Below are positions 1 to 9,084 of a stretch of DNA of 64,000 nucleotides, one piece after another (positions within the stretch are counted from its first letter, which is position 1; each line of letters starts with the position of its first letter). The stretch is from Streptomyces griseiscabiei. GTDB lineage: Bacteria; Actinomycetota; Actinomycetes; Streptomycetales; Streptomycetaceae. The stretch is taken from positions 3,761,001 to 3,825,000 of the forward strand of contig NZ_JAGJBZ010000001.1 in assembly GCF_020010925.1 (NCBI RefSeq), in the 5' to 3' direction. Position numbers and translations under genes: made by a program. Under the pieces are notes generated by a model. That model was not told where the DNA came from. It saw nothing but the letters and a program-made list of their open reading frames with translations, and did no database searches.

Positions 1-760
1 GCTGGATCCGGACGATCATCAGGGCGTCCTTGGCGATGTTCTTCTGGAAGTCGTGGTCGTGCTCGCTCAGGCCGTCCGGCATGGCGAAGGTCAGCGACCC
101 GACCGCGACGTCCGAGGGACGCAGCGGCTCGTTGGTGTTCATGTTGACGAGCTTCTTGCCCTTGGCCCAGGTGGTGTGCCGCAGCTTGGTGCCGGGCGCG
201 GGGCCGAGGCCGCCGAGCAGGAAGACACCGGAGAGCGGGAACAGGGCCAGCGCGCCGAACATCGTGGTGCGGATCAGCTTGCGACGGCCGATCACCGACT
301 CCTCGGCGCCGGCCTTGAAGTCGGCCATGACCTTGGCCTTGACCTCGGGCGCGGCCTCGATCGGGTGACGCTCGTCGGCGACCTCGACGTCCGACATCAG
401 CGTGCGGGCCCAGTGGACCGCGCCGGCGCCGATGCAGAACAGCGACAGGCCCAGGGTCATGCCCAGCGCGAAGTTCAGCGCGCTGATGTGACCGATCGGC
501 CAGACGTAGATCGACTTGTCGACGTCGATCACCAGGTACGAGGCGATGAAGGCGACGGTGGCCAGCATCGACACCGTGAACAGCAGGGCGACCGTGCGCT
601 CGGACCGCTTGGCGGCCCGCTCGTCGATGTCCTGGATCCGGTGCTCGTGGGGCGGGAGGCCGGGGTCCGCGAAGGGGTTCTTCTCGTCCGCGACCTTCAC
701 CGCGCCGTGCGCGTCCTGCTCGGAGGGCAGGTTCTCTTCTGGAATCTCTTGGCTACTCAT
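1..760 (-). CDS. qcrA: Rieske iron-sulfur subunit of cytochrome bc1 (QcrA), partial
   Basis: Subunit of the membrane cytochrome bcc complex that passes electrons from menaquinol to cytochrome c. The visible 253 residues begin MSSQEIPEENLPS and carry an acidic, His-rich N-terminal tail, then three hydrophobic segments separated by charged loops, the triple-anchored layout of actinobacterial QcrA. The C-terminal [2Fe-2S] domain lies beyond the window edge, so the Cys/His cluster ligands cannot be seen. The start ATG overlaps the stop of qcrC by four bases (ATGA), indicating translational coupling in a qcrCA(B) operon. Confidence 0.9.
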   Translation of the reverse strand, partial: MSSQEIPEENLPSEQDAHGAVKVADEKNPFADPGLPPHEHRIQDIDERAAKRSERTVALLFTVSMLATVAFIASYLVIDVDKSIYVWPIGHISALNFALGMTLGLSLFCIGAGAVHWARTLMSDVEVADERHPIEAAPEVKAKVMADFKAGAEESVIGRRKLIRTTMFGALALFPLSGVFLLGGLGPAPGTKLRHTTWAKGKKLVNMNTNEPLRPSDVAVGSLTFAMPDGLSEHDHDFQKNIAKDALMIVRIQ

Positions 761-1566
761 GACTTCTTGGCCTTTGCGGTCCGGGCGGCGACCCACACGG
801 CGACGGCGATCAGCGAACCGAGTCCGAAGACCCAGCCGAAGAGGCCCTCGCTGACGGGACCGAGTCCGCCGAGGCTGAGGCCACCGGGCTCCACGGTCTC
901 GCCGCTGTTGACCGCTTCGAGGTACGCGATGATGTCCTTCTTGTTCTCTTCCGTCAGCGTGGTGTCGGGGAAGGACGGCATGTTCTGCGGGCCGGTCTGC
1001 ATGGCCTCGTAGATGTGCTTCGGGTCGACACCCTCAAGGCTCGGCGCGTACTTGCCCTCGGACAGCGCACCGCCCTTGCCGGTGAAGTTGTGGCACTGAG
1101 CGCAGTTGGTCCGGAACAGCTCGCCGCCCTCGGCGATGTCCGCGCCCTCGGGGTCGTACTCGTTCTCGGTCGGGATCTCCGGGCCTGCGCCCAGCGACGA
1201 GATGTAGGCCGCGAGCTGGTCGATCTCGGCCTGCGAGTAGATGACCTTCTTCTTCGGGACCTGCGCGCCAGGCTGCTGGGCCGGCATCCGGCCGGTGCCG
1301 ACCTGGAAGTCGACGGCCGCCGCGCCCACACCCACCAGGGACGGACCGTCGGTGGTGCCCTGACCGCCGGTGCCGTGGCAGCTGGCGCAGCCTACGGCGT
1401 AGAGCTTCTTGCCCTCCTCGATGGTGAGGGTCTGGGCGGTTTCATCGGCCTGCGCCTTTTCCGCGGGGGCGAAGGCGGTGTAGAGCCCCGCGCAGGCCGC
1501 CAGCGCGATGAATAGGACGACGACCGCCGCCAGCGGATGGCGTCGTCGTGCGGAGAGCTTTTTCAC
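757..1566 (-). CDS. qcrC: Diheme cytochrome c subunit of cytochrome bcc (QcrC)
   Basis: 269-aa membrane-bound diheme cytochrome c that takes the place of soluble cytochrome c in actinobacteria and hands electrons directly to the aa3 oxidase. An N-terminal membrane segment (about residues 10-32) is followed by two cytochrome c folds with CASCH (60-64) and CAQCH (155-159) heme sites, and a C-terminal anchor (about 240-262). The start is GTG with a GGGGTAA-type ribosome site just upstream. It lies 100 bp downstream of ctaE and overlaps qcrA, so ctaE-qcrC-qcrA probably form one transcription unit. Confidence 0.95.
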   Translation of the reverse strand: MKKLSARRRHPLAAVVVLFIALAACAGLYTAFAPAEKAQADETAQTLTIEEGKKLYAVGCASCHGTGGQGTTDGPSLVGVGAAAVDFQVGTGRMPAQQPGAQVPKKKVIYSQAEIDQLAAYISSLGAGPEIPTENEYDPEGADIAEGGELFRTNCAQCHNFTGKGGALSEGKYAPSLEGVDPKHIYEAMQTGPQNMPSFPDTTLTEENKKDIIAYLEAVNSGETVEPGGLSLGGLGPVSEGLFGWVFGLGSLIAVAVWVAARTAKAKKS

Positions 1567-1666
1567 GGATTACCCCGGTGTCAGGATCTTCTGCGTCGGT
1601 GCTTCTGGAAGGGTCGTTCTCGGTGCGTGGCAGGCGTACGGTCGGTCCGCCCGCCCGTCCGCCGAT

Positions 1667-2287
1667 CTACTTGATCATGTAGATCGTGGCGAAGAGGCCG
1701 ATCCAGACGACATCGACGAAGTGCCAGTAGTAGGACACGACGATGGCCGCGGTCGCCTGCTCGTGGGTGAACCTCTTGGCCGCGTAGGTGCGTCCGAGGA
1801 CCAGCAGGAAGGCGATGAGACCGCCCGTCACGTGCAGGCCGTGGAAGCCGGTGGTCAGATAGAACACCGAGCCGTACGGGTCGGACGAGAGCGACAGGCC
1901 CTCGTGCTTGACCAGCTCGGTGTACTCGAAGACCTGGCCGCCGATGAAGATCGCACCCATCACGAACGTGACGATGAACCACATCCGGAGTTTCTTCACG
2001 TCCCCGCGCTCGGCGGCGAAGACGCCGAGCTGGCAGGTGAGGGAGGAGAGCACCAGGATCGTGGTGTTGGTCGCCGAGAACGGGAAGTTCAGGGTGTCGG
2101 CCTTCTCCGTCCAGAACTCCGGACCGGTCACCGATCGCAGGGTGAAGTACATCGCGAAGAGGGCCGCGAAGAACATCAGCTCGGAACTCAACCAGATGAT
2201 GGTTCCGACGCTGGTGAGGTTCGGCCGGTTGACCGACGGGTGCGCGTGCCCGGTTTCTACTGTCGTTGCTGTCGCCACGACCGACAT
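1667..2287 (-). CDS. ctaE: Cytochrome c oxidase subunit III (CtaE)
   Basis: 206-aa polytopic subunit of the aa3-type terminal oxidase, with five hydrophobic segments and the subunit III signature region [11 protein letters not shown] near the middle. Unlike classical oxidase operons, ctaE sits with qcrC and qcrA rather than with ctaCDF, which fits a bcc-aa3 supercomplex. The start ATG lies inside a 21-base near-perfect DNA palindrome, and no strong ribosome site is visible immediately upstream, so start choice and regulation may be unusual. Confidence 0.95.
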   Translation of the reverse strand: MSVVATATTVETGHAHPSVNRPNLTSVGTIIWLSSELMFFAALFAMYFTLRSVTGPEFWTEKADTLNFPFSATNTTILVLSSLTCQLGVFAAERGDVKKLRMWFIVTFVMGAIFIGGQVFEYTELVKHEGLSLSSDPYGSVFYLTTGFHGLHVTGGLIAFLLVLGRTYAAKRFTHEQATAAIVVSYYWHFVDVVWIGLFATIYMIK

Positions 2288-2298
2288 TATGTCGGTCG
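2278..2298. promoter_or_regulatory. Palindrome over the ctaE start codon
   Basis: Two 10-base arms, CGACCGACAT and ATGTCGGTCG, are perfect inverted repeats around one central base. The ctaE initiation codon is inside the palindrome. As RNA it could not form a normal loop of one base, so a protein-bound DNA operator is the likelier reading; the regulator is unknown. Confidence 0.4.
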
Positions 2299-2431
2299 CT
2301 TATCCCGCCCTCACTCCGGGGGGTGCCGTTCGGAGTGTTGCTCCCTGTCGTACCGGTGCTGACGTGGTGTTCGAGGGAGTAGCATCCGCGCATCGGGCCT
2401 GTCCTTAAGACGCTGACGTCACGGAGGAACA

Positions 2432-2833
2432 ATGCAGCCGACCGCCACGGTGCTGGTCTACAGCGACGACTCCAACACCCGCGAACAAGTTCGGTTGGCG
2501 ACGGGGCGCCGTCCGGCGCCGGACGTTCCCCAGGTGGAGTTCCTGGAGTGCGCGACCCCCGCCGCCGTCATCAAGGAGCTGGACCGGGGCGGGATCGATG
2601 TCTGTGTCCTGGACGGCGAGGCCGCGCCCATGGGGGGCATGGGGGTGTGCCGGCAGATCAAGGACGAGATCTTCGAGTGCCCGCCCGCGCTGGTGCTGAT
2701 CGGACGGCCGCAGGACGCGTGGCTGGCGACCTGGAGCCGGGCCGACGCGGCGGTGACCCTGCCGGTGGATCCGGTGGAGTTCGCGGCGGCCCTGGCTTCC
2801 CTGCTGCGCAGCAGGCAGGCGCTGAGCGCCTAG
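2432..2833 (+). CDS. Stand-alone receiver-like protein, probably non-phosphorylated
   Basis: 133-aa protein with the outline of a CheY-type receiver domain and no output domain. The acidic pair (S11-D12-D13) and the putative phospho-acceptor region VLDGE (D61) are present, but the conserved Lys before the final Pro is replaced: the motif reads TLPVDP at 109-114. That loss suggests a pseudo-receiver used for binding rather than phosphotransfer. A GGAGG ribosome site precedes the ATG by four bases. It is divergent from ctaE and convergent with the transpeptidase gene, with only a 10-bp gap. Role unknown; closeness to oxidase genes hints at a respiratory link. Confidence 0.8.
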   Translation: MQPTATVLVYSDDSNTREQVRLATGRRPAPDVPQVEFLECATPAAVIKELDRGGIDVCVLDGEAAPMGGMGVCRQIKDEIFECPPALVLIGRPQDAWLATWSRADAAVTLPVDPVEFAAALASLLRSRQALSA

Positions 2834-2843
2834 GAGTGGGTGC

Positions 2844-4091
2844 CTAGACCGACTCGGGCCTCAGGCGAGCCTGTACCTGGGGCCCCGGTACCTCCTCGGT
2901 GCCGCCGACCAGGGCGCTGCCCTCGCGCCAGTTCTTCCAGTCGAGGTTCCAGTCGCCGTAGCCGTTGCCGAAGGGGGCCATGGTGTCGCCGGCCGAGTTG
3001 ACGACCTCGACGATGTCACCCTCGTTGATGGTGTCGTAGAACCAGGCGGCGTTGCCCATGCTCATGCCGGTGCAGCCGTGGCTGACGTTGGCGTAACCCT
3101 GGGAGCCGGTGGACCAGGGGGCGGCGTGGACGTACTCGCCGCTGTTGGTGACCCTGACGGAGTGGTGCACGGTCAGGTCGTAGAAGTCGGACGCGCCTAT
3201 GCTGGCGCTGGTCATCCGTACGGTGCCTTCCTTGGCCAGTACGACCTTGACCCCGTTGCGGGTGTCGTAGCCGGGCATGCCGGTGGTGACCGGTATCTGC
3301 TTGACGACCTCGTCGTTCTTGTACACGGTCATCTGGTGCGAGGCGGCGTCGGTGACGGCGACTATCTTGGCGCCGGTCGTCAGCGTGAGGGGCTCGGCCT
3401 TCCCGCCCCAGAGCCGGTCGCCTATCTTCAGGCCCTCCAGGTTGCTGTGCACCCGGACCGTGGCGTCGGCGGGCCAGTACTCCTTCGGGCGGTAGTGGAG
3501 CTTCTTGTCGTCCACCCAGTGCCAGGCACCGTCCGCGGCGGGGGTGGAGTCCACCTTGAGGGCGCGTTCGACGACGGCCCGGGCCGCCTTGTCCTTGACC
3601 GGCCGGCTCAGTTCGGCGGTGACGGGCTGGCCGACGCCGTACCTGCCCTCCTCGGGGCCGAAGGTGACGTTCAGGCGCTTCTTGGTGAGGGGGCGGCCGG
3701 TGTCGAAGGCGAGGGTCTCGCGGCCGGGGGCGCCGTCCTCGTCCTCGGTGCTCACACGGACCGTGTAACGGGCGTTGGCGGCGAGCGGCGAGGTGGAGTG
3801 CCAGCGGCCTCCGTCGGCGGAGAGTTCGCCCGCCACGAAGCGTCCTGCGGCGTCCACGGCGGTGACGTCGGTGATGCGGCTGTCGTCCTCGGCGGTGACT
3901 TCCAGCGGCTTGTCGGGGTCGGCCTTCTCGCCGTCCCCGCTCGGGGTGTTGAACGAGACGTGGTCGGCCGCGTCGTAGGGCGTGCCCGACAGCGGGTGGC
4001 CCCCGGAACCGCAGGCGGTGACGCCCGCTCCCAGGGAGACCACCAGCAGGGTGCAGCCGGCGACCGTGCGGTTACGGGGTGAGTTGTTCAT
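2844..4091 (-). CDS. L,D-transpeptidase lipoprotein (YkuD domain, LdtMt2-like)
   Basis: 415-aa envelope enzyme expected to make 3-3 cross-links in peptidoglycan. The N-terminus is a lipoprotein signal with lipobox VTAC at about residue 27. Two immunoglobulin-like stalk domains (about 45-240) precede a YkuD catalytic domain with the SHGC motif at 337-340, Cys340 being the nucleophile. The layout matches mycobacterial LdtMt2. A TACGTT hexamer lies exactly six bases before the ATG, suggesting a leaderless mRNA. The gene lies between the two respiratory gene groups but has no evident link to them. Confidence 0.93.
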   Translation of the reverse strand: MNNSPRNRTVAGCTLLVVSLGAGVTACGSGGHPLSGTPYDAADHVSFNTPSGDGEKADPDKPLEVTAEDDSRITDVTAVDAAGRFVAGELSADGGRWHSTSPLAANARYTVRVSTEDEDGAPGRETLAFDTGRPLTKKRLNVTFGPEEGRYGVGQPVTAELSRPVKDKAARAVVERALKVDSTPAADGAWHWVDDKKLHYRPKEYWPADATVRVHSNLEGLKIGDRLWGGKAEPLTLTTGAKIVAVTDAASHQMTVYKNDEVVKQIPVTTGMPGYDTRNGVKVVLAKEGTVRMTSASIGASDFYDLTVHHSVRVTNSGEYVHAAPWSTGSQGYANVSHGCTGMSMGNAAWFYDTINEGDIVEVVNSAGDTMAPFGNGYGDWNLDWKNWREGSALVGGTEEVPGPQVQARLRPESV

Positions 4092-4168
4092 GGGTTCAAC
4101 GTAGGAACGCCCGTCGGGCGTGGCGCGTCGGGTGGGCCGACCGGGCTACGTCCGGTGCGGCGAACGGG

Positions 4169-4205
4169 GGAAGCCCGGACCCCCTGTCGGAGTGTCCGGG
4201 CTTCC
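4169..4205 (-). terminator. Stem-loop downstream of ctaF
   Basis: GGAAGCCCGGAC and GTCCGGGCTTCC form a perfect 12-bp stem around a 13-base loop. It lies between the end of ctaF and the start of the transpeptidase gene, fitting a terminator for the ctaCDF operon. Confidence 0.65.
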
Positions 4206-4234
4206 GTGTGCTCGGCGCGTGGTACCGCCGCGCG

Positions 4235-4633
4235 TTACTGGTTCTGGTTCTCGCCGCGGTAGTACTCGAAGACCCAGCCCCACAGGCCGATCATGATGAT
4301 CGGGGCGGAGAAGTACAGCAGCCACCAGCCGAAGACGACGCCCATGAAGGCGAGCGCGCCGCCCACGCCGAGGGCGAGGGGCTGCCAGCTGTGCGGGCTG
4401 AAGAAGCCCAGCTCACCGGCGTCGTCCGCGACGTCGGCCTCCTTGTTGTCCTGTGCGCCCACGTCGACCCGCCGGGCCGTGAAGGCCAGGTAGTAGCCGA
4501 CCATGATGCACAGGCCGAAGGCCAGGAACAGCGCCGTGGTGCCGGCGGGCTCCTTCGACCAGACGCCGTAGACGATCGCCATGGCCAGCACGAAGACTGC
4601 CAGCCAGATGAACATCTTGCCTTGGACCTTCAC
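4235..4633 (-). CDS. ctaF: Cytochrome c oxidase subunit IV, actinobacterial type (CtaF)
   Basis: 132-aa small membrane subunit of the aa3 oxidase, found only in actinobacteria. Two hydrophobic hairpins (about residues 7-50 and 85-120) flank a short acidic loop. The GTG start overlaps the ctaD stop by four bases (GTGA), so the two are translationally coupled. It is the last gene of the ctaC-ctaD-ctaF operon and is followed by a 12-bp stem-loop. Confidence 0.93.
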   Translation of the reverse strand: MKVQGKMFIWLAVFVLAMAIVYGVWSKEPAGTTALFLAFGLCIMVGYYLAFTARRVDVGAQDNKEADVADDAGELGFFSPHSWQPLALGVGGALAFMGVVFGWWLLYFSAPIIMIGLWGWVFEYYRGENQNQ

Positions 4634-6366
4634 TTGCCGGCCTCCTTGCCGCTGGCCGCGAGCTCGGCCGCCGGGCCGCCGTGCGCGAGCTGTTCGAGCG
4701 CGGCGATCTCCGGGTGGTGCAGGTCGAACGCCGGGGACTCACTGCGGATCCGCGGCAGGGTGAGGAAGTTGTGCCGCGGCGGCGGGCAGGAGGTCGCCCA
4801 CTCCAGCGAACGGCCGTAGCCCCACGGGTCGTCGACCTCGACCTTCTTGCCGTACTTGGCCGTCTTCCACACGTTGTAGAGGAACGGCAGGATCGACAGA
4901 CCGAGGACGAACGAGGCGATCGTGGAGATCGTGTTCAGCGCGGTGAAGCCGTCGGCCGCGAGATAGTCCGCGTACCGGCGCGGCATGCCCTCGGCGCCCA
5001 GCCAGTGCTGGACGAGGAACGTGCCGTGGAAGCCGATGAACAGCGTCCAGAAGGTGATCTTGCCGAGGCGCTCGTCGAGCATCTTGCCGGTCATCTTCGG
5101 CCACCAGAAGTGGAAGCCGGAGAACATCGCGAAGACGACGGTGCCGAACACCACGTAGTGGAAGTGCGCCACCACGAAGTAGGAGTCCGAGACGTGGAAG
5201 TCCATCGGCGGCGAGGCCAGGATGACACCGGTCAGACCACCGAAGGTGAAGGTGATCAGGAAGCCGGTCGCCCAGAGCATCGGTGTCTCGAAGGACAGCG
5301 AGCCCTTCCACATCGTTCCGATCCAGTTGAAGAACTTCACGCCGGTCGGTACGGCGATGAGGAACGTCATGAAGGAGAAGAACGGTAGGAGCACGCCACC
5401 GGTGACGTACATGTGGTGGGCCCACACCGTCACCGAGAGGCCGGCGATCGCGATGGTCGCGCCGATCAGACCCATGTAGCCGAACATCGGCTTGCGGGAG
5501 AAGACCGGGATGACCTCGGAGATGATGCCGAAGAACGGCAGCGCGATGATGTACACCTCTGGATGGCCGAAGAACCAGAAGAGGTGTTGCCAGAGCAAGG
5601 CGCCGCCGTTGGCCGCGTCGAAGACATGCGCACCGAACTTGCGGTCCGCCTCCAGGGCGAACAGCGCGGCCGCGAGGACCGGGAAGGCGAGCAGGACCAG
5701 GACGGCGGTCAGCAGCACGTTCCACACGAAGATCGGCATGCGGAACATCGTCATGCCGGGTGCGCGCATGCAGATGATCGTGGTGATGAAGTTGACCGCG
5801 CCGAGGATGGTGCCGAAGCCGGAGAAGGCCAGACCCATGATCCACATGTCGGCGCCGATACCCGGGCTGCGGACCGCGTCGGACAGCGGGCTGTAGGCGA
5901 ACCAGCCGAAGTCGGCCGCGCCCTGCGGGGTGAGGAAGCCACCGACCGCGATGAGGGAGCCGAAGAGGTACAGCCAGTACGCGAACATGTTCAGCCGCGG
6001 GAACGCCACGTCGGGCGCGCCGATCTGCAGCGGCATGATCCAGTTGGTGAAACCGGCGAACAGCGGCGTCGCGAACATCAGCAGCATGATCGTGCCGTGC
6101 ATCGTGAACGCCTGGTTGAACTGCTCGTTCGACATGATCTGCGTGCCCGGGCGGGCGAGTTCGGCGCGCATGAAGAGCGCCATCACGCCGCCGATGCAGA
6201 AGAACGCGAACGACGTGACCAGGTACAGCGTGCCGATCGTCTTGTGGTCGGTGGTCGTCAGCCACTTCACCACGACGTTACCGGGCTGCTTGCGCCGGAC
6301 GGGCAGCTCGTCTTCGTACGAGCCCTCGGCGGCTGCGGCACCCTGAGGTTCGTCGATGATGCTCAC
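4630..6366 (-). CDS. ctaD: Cytochrome c oxidase subunit I (CtaD)
   Basis: 578-aa catalytic subunit of the aa3 oxidase, with 12 expected membrane helices, that reduces O2 at the heme a3-CuB centre and pumps protons. Visible signatures are the heme a ligand in TMHGTIML, the CuB His and cross-linked Tyr in GHPEVYI, the two CuB His in WAHHMY, and the heme ligands in HFHYV. Start is GTG, overlapping the ctaC stop by four bases. Length and motifs are complete; no truncation is seen. Confidence 0.97.
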   Translation of the reverse strand: MSIIDEPQGAAAAEGSYEDELPVRRKQPGNVVVKWLTTTDHKTIGTLYLVTSFAFFCIGGVMALFMRAELARPGTQIMSNEQFNQAFTMHGTIMLLMFATPLFAGFTNWIMPLQIGAPDVAFPRLNMFAYWLYLFGSLIAVGGFLTPQGAADFGWFAYSPLSDAVRSPGIGADMWIMGLAFSGFGTILGAVNFITTIICMRAPGMTMFRMPIFVWNVLLTAVLVLLAFPVLAAALFALEADRKFGAHVFDAANGGALLWQHLFWFFGHPEVYIIALPFFGIISEVIPVFSRKPMFGYMGLIGATIAIAGLSVTVWAHHMYVTGGVLLPFFSFMTFLIAVPTGVKFFNWIGTMWKGSLSFETPMLWATGFLITFTFGGLTGVILASPPMDFHVSDSYFVVAHFHYVVFGTVVFAMFSGFHFWWPKMTGKMLDERLGKITFWTLFIGFHGTFLVQHWLGAEGMPRRYADYLAADGFTALNTISTIASFVLGLSILPFLYNVWKTAKYGKKVEVDDPWGYGRSLEWATSCPPPRHNFLTLPRIRSESPAFDLHHPEIAALEQLAHGGPAAELAASGKEAGK

Positions 6367-7355
6367 AGTTGGTTCGTCTCCCGGTTCTTCTCGTGGCTCG
6401 TCTGCTCAATGCCGGCCGGGACGTAACCGGTCTGGCCCTTCTCCACGAGCGACTTGAGGTGCTCCTCGTAGCGCTCCTGGGAGACGACCTTCACGTTGAA
6501 GAGCATCCGAGAGTGGTCCACGCCGCACAGTTCGGCGCACTTGCCCAGGAAGGTGCCCTCCTGGTTGGGGGTCACCTGGAAGGCGTTGGTGTGGCCCGGG
6601 ATGACGTCCTGCTTCATCAGGAACGGCACCACCCAGAAGGAGTGGATGACGTCACGCGAGGTGAGGACGAAGCGGACCGTCTTGCCCTCAGGGAGCCAGA
6701 GGGTCGGGCCGGGGTTGCCGGTCTGCGGGTTCTTGTCGCCAGGAGTGCCGCAGGTGTAGACACCGCCGGCGTTCGCCGGGAAGTCCTTCTTGAACCGGTC
6801 CGGGATGGCGGCCAGGTTCTCGTCGGTCTTCGCGTCGCCCGTCGAGCCCTCGACGTTCTCCACGTAGTTGAAGCACCAGCTCCACTGGAAGCCGACCACG
6901 TTGACCGTGAGGTCGGGCTTCTTCGACGTGTCGAGGAGCTTCGACTCGTCGCGGGCGGTGAAGTAGAAGAGCACCGAGACGATGATCAGCGGGACGACCG
7001 TGTACAGCGCCTCGATGGGCATGTTGTACCGGGTCTGTGGGGGAACTTCGACCTTGGTGCGGCTGCGCCTGTGGAAGAAAGCACTCCACAGGATCAGGCC
7101 CCACACCAGCACGCCCGTGGCGAGCGCGGCCGCCCACGACCCCTGCCACAGGGAGAGGATCCGAGGAGCCTCTTCCGTGGTCGGGGTGGGCATGCCCAGG
7201 CGGGGGAAGTCCTCCCATGTGCAACCGGTGGCGGTCGCCAGGACCAGGCCTGCGGTCATCGCCTGCAGCAGCTTCCGCCGCATCGGGCGCCGCGGCATGG
7301 GGGTACCACCCACGCCGTTAAGGCAGTGGGGGAGGTCGGAGCCGTTGGGACTCAC
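6363..7355 (-). CDS. ctaC: Cytochrome c oxidase subunit II (CtaC)
   Basis: 330-aa membrane-anchored subunit that receives electrons through the binuclear CuA site. I choose the GTG at 7355 because GGGAAGG lies about six bases upstream and the protein then begins VSPNGSD; an ATG further out at 7460 lacks a ribosome site. A lipoprotein-like signal (ATGC box) is followed by two membrane helices and a cupredoxin domain with the CuA motif [12 protein letters not shown]. First gene of the ctaCDF operon. A TAGGGT hexamer at 7461-7466 (minus strand) is a possible -10 element giving a leader of about 100 bases. Confidence 0.95.
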   Translation of the reverse strand: MSPNGSDLPHCLNGVGGTPMPRRPMRRKLLQAMTAGLVLATATGCTWEDFPRLGMPTPTTEEAPRILSLWQGSWAAALATGVLVWGLILWSAFFHRRSRTKVEVPPQTRYNMPIEALYTVVPLIIVSVLFYFTARDESKLLDTSKKPDLTVNVVGFQWSWCFNYVENVEGSTGDAKTDENLAAIPDRFKKDFPANAGGVYTCGTPGDKNPQTGNPGPTLWLPEGKTVRFVLTSRDVIHSFWVVPFLMKQDVIPGHTNAFQVTPNQEGTFLGKCAELCGVDHSRMLFNVKVVSQERYEEHLKSLVEKGQTGYVPAGIEQTSHEKNRETNQL

Positions 7356-7582
7356 GTAGCGCCTTCCCGAGAGTCTCGCCCGCGCGGTATGGCTGCGGCC
7401 TTCTCGCTGGTCGGTCGCCGCCCTGCGTCGGGCAGGGGTTTGGATGTTTATGCGGACCAAACCCTACTGGACGCGATTTGGGGTCGCGCGGGGAGGGGGT
7501 CCCAACGCGCCGGGGGTCACGCCGGGCGCCTAATAGCTCGGGGGTTCGGGTGATTTGGCGGGTGCGGGATGTTTGTGGTTGC

Positions 7583-7604
7583 TCGCGCAGTTCCCCGCGC
7601 CCCT
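7583..7604 (+). repeat. Intergenic palindromic repeat, forward copy 1
   Basis: Copy of the core GCGCAGTTCCCCGCGCCCC in the divergent gap between ctaC and the desulfurase gene. The 60 bases before it also resemble the flank of the copies near 25.0 and 59.9 kb, so the repeated unit is longer than the core. Confidence 0.8.
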
Positions 7605-7636
7605 TTGTTGTCGGCCCGAGGCTTTAGCGTTGCCCT

Positions 7637-9013
7637 GTGGGCTACTTCGACTCTGCATCCTCCGCTCCCCTTCATCCCGTCGCGCGGCAGGCGTTGCTGG
7701 CGTCGCTGGACGAAGGGTGGGCCGATCCCGCGCGGTTGTACCGGGAGGGGCGGCGGGCGCGGCTGTTGCTGGACGCGGCGCGGGAGGCCGCCGCCGAGGC
7801 GGTCGGGTGCCGGGCGGACGAGCTGGTCTTCACCGCGTCGGGGACGCGGGCGGTGCACTCCGGGGTCGCCGGGGTGCTGGCCGGGCGGCGGCGGGTGGGG
7901 CGTCACCTGATCGTGTCGGCCGTCGAACACTCTTCGGTGCTGCACACGGCGGAGGCGCACGAGGCCGGCGGCGGGTCGGTCACCCAAGTGGCGGTGGACC
8001 GCGCGGGATCGGTGGCCGCGTCCGCGTACGCCGATGCCCTGCGCCCCGACACCGCGCTCGCCTGTCTGCAGTCCGCCAACCACGAGGTGGGGACCGAGCA
8101 GCCGGTGGCCGAGGTGGCGGAGGCGTGCCGGGCGGCCGGGGTGCCGCTGCTGGTGGACGCGGCGCAGTCGCTCGGGTGGGGGCGGGTGCGCGGCGAGTGG
8201 TCGGTGTTGACCGCGAGTGCCCATAAATGGGGTGGTCCGTCCGGGGTCGGACTGCTCGTCGTACGCAAGGGTGTGCGGTTCGCGGCGCAGGGGCCCGCCG
8301 ACGAGCGGGAGTCGGGGCGGGCCTCCGGCTTCGAGAACATCCCGGCGATCGTGGCGGCCGCCGCCTCGCTGCGGGCCGTACGGGCGGACGCGGACGCGGA
8401 GGCGGTACGGCTGCGGGAGTTGACGCAGCGGATCCGGACGCGGGTGCCGTCGCTGGTGCCCGATGTGGAGGTGGTGGGCGACCCGGAGCGCCGGCTGCCG
8501 GGGATCGTCACCTTCTCCTGTCTCTATGTCGACGGGGAGACACTGCTGCACGAGCTGGACCGCGAGGGCTTCTCCGTCTCCTCCGGTTCCTCCTGTACGA
8601 GCAGCACGCTGACGCCCAGCCATGTGCTGCGGGCCATGGGGGTGCTGAGCGAGGGGAACGTGCGGGTGTCGCTGCCGATGGGCGCGGCCGAGGCCGACGT
8701 CGAACGGTTCCTCTCCGTGCTGCCGGGGACGGTCGCGGCGGTGCGGGAGAAGCTCGGGGCACCGGCCCCCGCGACCGTCGTGCGCGAGGACGCCCTGATC
8801 GTGGACGCCCTCGGCAAGCGCTGTCCGATCCCCGTCATCGAGCTGGCCAAGGTCATCGGTGACGTACCCGTCGGCGGCACGGTCCGCGTCCTCTCCGACG
8901 ACGAGGCGGCCCGCCTGGACATCCCGGCGTGGTGCGAGATGCGGGGCCAGGAGTATGTGGGGGAAGAGCCGGCGGAGCGGGGTTCGGCGTATGTGGTGCG
9001 CCGGGTGAGCTGA
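7637..9013 (+). CDS. Cysteine desulfurase fused to a TusA sulfur-carrier domain
   Basis: 458-aa two-domain protein. Residues 1-375 are a class V PLP aminotransferase fold of the IscS/NifS type: the PLP Lys is K197 in SAHKWGG and the persulfide Cys is C320 in SSGSSCTSS. Residues 387-458 are a TusA/SirA domain with the sulfur-accepting CPIP motif (C396). Family knowledge says IscS passes sulfur to TusA, so the fusion joins donor and acceptor in one chain. The GTG start has TAGCGT exactly six bases upstream, indicating a leaderless transcript. It is convergent with the adoK-like gene. Confidence 0.92.
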   Translation: MGYFDSASSAPLHPVARQALLASLDEGWADPARLYREGRRARLLLDAAREAAAEAVGCRADELVFTASGTRAVHSGVAGVLAGRRRVGRHLIVSAVEHSSVLHTAEAHEAGGGSVTQVAVDRAGSVAASAYADALRPDTALACLQSANHEVGTEQPVAEVAEACRAAGVPLLVDAAQSLGWGRVRGEWSVLTASAHKWGGPSGVGLLVVRKGVRFAAQGPADERESGRASGFENIPAIVAAAASLRAVRADADAEAVRLRELTQRIRTRVPSLVPDVEVVGDPERRLPGIVTFSCLYVDGETLLHELDREGFSVSSGSSCTSSTLTPSHVLRAMGVLSEGNVRVSLPMGAAEADVERFLSVLPGTVAAVREKLGAPAPATVVREDALIVDALGKRCPIPVIELAKVIGDVPVGGTVRVLSDDEAARLDIPAWCEMRGQEYVGEEPAERGSAYVVRRVS

Positions 9014-9039
9014 CGAGCACCCCGCGCCCCTGGCTTTTC

Positions 9040-9061
9040 AGGGGCGCGGGGAACTGCGCGA
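9040..9061 (-). repeat. Intergenic palindromic repeat, reverse copy 2
   Basis: Reverse-complement copy of the repeat core in the 71-bp gap between two convergent genes. Preceded by CCCGCGCCCCTGGCTTTTCAG, a partial opposite arm, so it may fold and serve as a bidirectional terminator. Confidence 0.8.
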
Positions 9062-9084
9062 CCAGTGTGGTCGCCCCGGTTCCG

